Assembly: GCA_944325145.1 (NCBI GenBank)
Contig: CALYDL010000021.1
Coordinates: 1 to 34,123, forward strand
DNA from: Candidatus Gastranaerophilales bacterium
GTDB taxonomy: Bacteria; Cyanobacteriota; Vampirovibrionia; Gastranaerophilales; Gastranaerophilaceae
Direction: 5' to 3'
Length of the DNA stretch: 34,123 nucleotides
The notes under the pieces were generated by a model. That model made no database searches, had not been told where the DNA came from, and saw only the letters and a program-made list of their open reading frames with translations. Positions 33,152-34,123 of the stretch are shown here, in pieces. Position 1 is the first letter of the stretch. The number at the start of each line of letters is the position of its first letter. A program made the position numbers and the translations under genes.

Positions 33152-33256
33152 CACGGATGTGAGGTGAAACCGAACGGAGTGCGCCAAGGTGAGTGAACGG
33201 CGGAGCGGCTGAAACCGCTAGGTTTCAAAAGCGCAGCCAAGAGAAGCGAACCGCTA
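33148..33256. repeat. Core a, copy 1
   Basis: It starts GTAGCACGGATGTGAGG and ends GAACCGCTA. Arms: GGATTTTGC (33139-33147, the clpP tail) and GCAAAATCC (33257-33265), followed by AAGACAGC and GGATTTTGC again (33274-33282). Inside are the hairpins GGT-GAA-ACC (33163-33171) and TGAAACC-GCTA-GGTTTCA. Confidence 0.78.
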
Positions 33257-33282
33257 GCAAAATCCAAGACAGCGGATTTTGC

Positions 33283-33333
33283 CCTCCAAGAGGACCCATT
33301 TTGCACAAAATCAAAGATTTTGGCAAAAGGAGG
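33283..33333. repeat. 51-bp insert interrupting the arm of core b copy 1
   Basis: It lies exactly between GGATTTTGC (33274-33282) and CGTAGGG (33334 on), where core b copy 2 has no insert. Its ends are CCTCC and GGAGG, inverted, and it carries two small internal inverted repeats (ATTTTG-CA-CAAAAT and AAAATC-AAA-GATTTT). Confidence 0.55.
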
Positions 33334-33449
33334 CGTAGGGTGAAGCGAAGCGAAACCCGCCAATGTGAAAGCCAAACGGAATGGAAAAAGTGCATTTTTG
33401 CACTTTTGAAATGAAGTTGCTTGGCTTGAACCGCTAGCAAAATCCAAGA
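33333..33449. repeat. 117-bp direct repeat (core b plus 3' arm), copy 1
   Basis: It matches 33600-33716 at a constant offset of 267 bp with three differences in 117 bp, so the two copies are recent. It contains the hairpin AAAAGTGCA-TTTT-TGCACTTTT. The 3' arm is GCAAAATCC (33437-33445). Confidence 0.9.
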
Positions 33450-33460
33450 GGCGAAATTCC

Positions 33461-33576
33461 GTAGCACGAATGTGAAGGCGAAGCCTGAACGTAGTGCGCC
33501 AAGGCGAGTGACGAGTGAAGCAGAAAAATTTCTTGAAAAAGAAATTTTGAAGCGAAATTCAAGGAACGAGCCGCTA
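33461..33576. repeat. Core a, copy 2
   Basis: It starts GTAGCACGAATGTGAAGG and ends GAGCCGCTA. Arms: GAAATTCC (33453-33460) and GGAATTTC (33577-33584), different from copy 1 but complementary to each other. Inside are GGC-GAA-GCC (33477-33485) and the stem AAAATTTC/GAAATTTT. Confidence 0.78.
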
Positions 33577-33599
33577 GGAATTTCAAGAGAGCGGATTTT

Positions 33600-33716
33600 G
33601 CGTAGGGTGAAGCGAAGCGAAACCCGCCAATGTGAAAGCCGAACGGAATGGAAAAAGTGCATTTTTGCACTTTTGAAATGAAGTTGCTCGGCTTGAACCG
33701 CTAGCAAAATTCAAGA
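33600..33716. repeat. 117-bp direct repeat (core b plus 3' arm), copy 2
   Basis: Second copy of 33333-33449. Arms: GGATTTTGC (33593-33601) and GCAAAATTC (33704-33712), complementary at 8 of 9 positions. AAGACAGC-GGATTTT closes the array. Confidence 0.9.
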
Positions 33717-33734
33717 CAGCGGATTTTAAAAAGT

Positions 33735-33758
33735 TTGCCCGCAAGATTTTGCGGGCAA
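33735..33758 (-). terminator. Hairpin at the end of the repeat array
   Basis: TTGCCCGCAA (33735-33744), GATT loop, TTGCGGGCAA (33749-33758), a perfect 10-bp GC-rich stem. On minus it is followed by ACTTTTT, so it could terminate the prepilin-like transcript coming from 34123. On plus there is no U-run for clpP. Confidence 0.55.
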
Positions 33759-33824
33759 TTAATATGAAAGGATAAATTTATTTCCAATCTGGCTTTATGC
33801 TTTCTTTCTTCCGCCTGTCAAATC

Positions 33825-33874
33825 AGTAAAAATAGAGCTTATGCGACAAAGTCGCACCGCTTCTTATTTTTACT
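33825..33874. repeat. Nested inverted repeat
   Basis: AGTAAAAATA (33825-33834) pairs with TATTTTTACT (33865-33874). Inside it TGCGAC-AAA-GTCGCA (33842-33856) forms a second perfect stem. It lies in the non-coding gap between the array and the partial prepilin gene. Confidence 0.6.
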
Positions 33875-33936
33875 AAGATTTGTTCATTCCGCTTCGTTTT
33901 CAACTCCGCTTCATAACGGCGGTTTGGAACGGTTTC

Positions 33937-33967
33937 GTTTTTAAAGTGTTCATCACACTTTAAAAAC
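33937..33967 (-). terminator. Perfect 13-bp hairpin after the prepilin-like gene
   Basis: GTTTTTAAAGTGT and ACACTTTAAAAAC with a 5-base loop, 12 nt past the TAA at 33980 on the minus strand. No U-run follows, so it may protect the 3' end rather than terminate. Confidence 0.55.
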
Positions 33968-33979
33968 TTCACACACCTT

Positions 33980-34123
33980 TTACTTTTGTGCCTGATACAT
34001 CGCCCTTTGCGCCGCAACACCATATGGAATTGCTTGTTTGTCTGTTATCATAATGGTAAACAAATCTGTTAATTTTAGCCCCAAGGGGTCAGAATACTTA
34101 TATGGTTCTGCACATTTATCTCT
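33980..34123 (-). CDS. Type IV prepilin-like protein, C-terminal end (cut by window)
   Basis: The last 47 codons of a gene entering from the right edge, in frame to the window end. The residues include KYSDPLGLKLTDLFTIMITD, then KQAIPYGVAAQRAMYQAQK. They align without gaps to the end of the prepilin-like remnant at 7697 (KYADPDGIRLTDTFPIMITD, then KGAIPYGTAAQRAMYQGQK), so the two are paralogues. The N-terminal part, where a cleavage site and hydrophobic helix would be, is outside the window. The segment is too short for an ORF finder that requires a start codon. Confidence 0.85.
   Translation of the reverse strand, partial: RDKCAEPYKYSDPLGLKLTDLFTIMITDKQAIPYGVAAQRAMYQAQK

Larger units (their letters stand above)
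33137..33758. repeat. Alternating a-b-a-b repeat array with locally complementary arms
   Basis: Two core types alternate directly after clpP. Each begins with GTAG and ends with CCGCTA. Core a occurs at 33148-33256 and 33461-33576, core b at 33335-33436 and 33602-33703. Each is flanked by an arm and its reverse complement, followed by a linker such as AAGACAGC, AAGAGGC or AAGAGAGC that leads into the next arm. The stretch is richer in G+C than its surroundings (36 of 60 bases at 33181-33240). Long open frames on the minus strand here repeat the same peptide twice and I do not regard them as genes. The array ends near the hairpin at 33735-33758. Confidence 0.82.

Noticed and set aside
33225-33707. 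160-codon open frame on the minus strand, and other long frames across 33091-33681
   Set aside because: They run through the repeat array, encode the same peptide twice because of the 117-bp direct repeat, have no ribosome site and no recognisable domain.
33137-33758. Repeat array as an insertion sequence or integron cassette array
   Set aside because: No transposase or integrase frame is present and the arms are not fixed. The cores resemble no attC site I can recognise.
33823-34023. 66-codon open frame on the minus strand
   Set aside because: It overlaps the true prepilin-like end in another frame and crosses both hairpins. The paralogy of the 33980 frame decides against it.

Overview
The window is AT-rich bacterial DNA with densely packed genes, the standard genetic code and a Gram-negative envelope: it holds Kdo transferase, a heptosyltransferase-type GT9 enzyme, TolC and RseP. 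It also holds a PgpH-type c-di-AMP phosphodiesterase, prepilin-like proteins ending in a shared ITDK..IPYG..AQRAMYQ block, and proteins whose short N-termini carry an F-[KT]-G motif. I know this combination best from gut Candidatus Gastranaerophilales (Melainabacteria, non-photosynthetic relatives of Cyanobacteria). That placement is an inference from protein style, not from a marker gene.

Layout. 1-2000: 3' end of an RpoD-like sigma factor, facing a bioG-bioC pair. 2013-5352: secreted TPR protein, tRNA-dihydrouridine synthase and a GIY-YIG protein. 5339-7694: a divergent AmmeMemoRadiSam pair, a radical SAM enzyme and a Memo-AMMECR1 fusion. 7697-8197: a decayed prepilin gene that keeps its promoter and Shine-Dalgarno. 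8241-10259: rseP with a secreted/anchored partner. 10390-13184: GT9 glycosyltransferase, waaA and a secreted pilin-C-like protein. 13181-20734: lineage-type proteins, including a 676-residue membrane protein with a kinase-like domain, a LysM-like coiled-coil protein, a two-domain cytidine deaminase and a flavoprotein. 20731-25007: patatin, pgpH, ybeY and dgkA on the minus strand. 25121-27744: leuC and a TolC-type protein. 27812-30942: a Cys-rich mini-protein, a hypothetical gene behind an unusual CATG-rich upstream region, a thioredoxin-ccdA pair and another hypothetical. 31026-33151: an FAD oxidoreductase and clpP.

The most unusual part is 33137-33758, directly after clpP. It is a GC-richer mosaic of two alternating repeat cores (a-b-a-b). 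Each begins with GTAG, ends with CCGCTA, and is bracketed by short arms that differ between copies yet stay reverse-complementary within a copy (GGATTTTGC/GCAAAATCC, GAAATTCC/GGAATTTC). The first arm is the clpP tail itself and the clpP stop codon lies in the conserved GTAG. A hairpin inside core a also shows a compensatory change. This suggests a structured element that copies, in inverted form, the sequence next to it. Past the array the minus strand carries two strong hairpins and the 3' end of a second prepilin-like gene that runs off the window.

Two regulatory patterns also stand out. Three genes (6363, 10390, 28393) have a sigma70-type promoter whose -10 box ends only 6-7 nt before the ATG, which predicts leaderless mRNAs. 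Five CATG tetramers spaced exactly 11 bp apart lie upstream of 28393.
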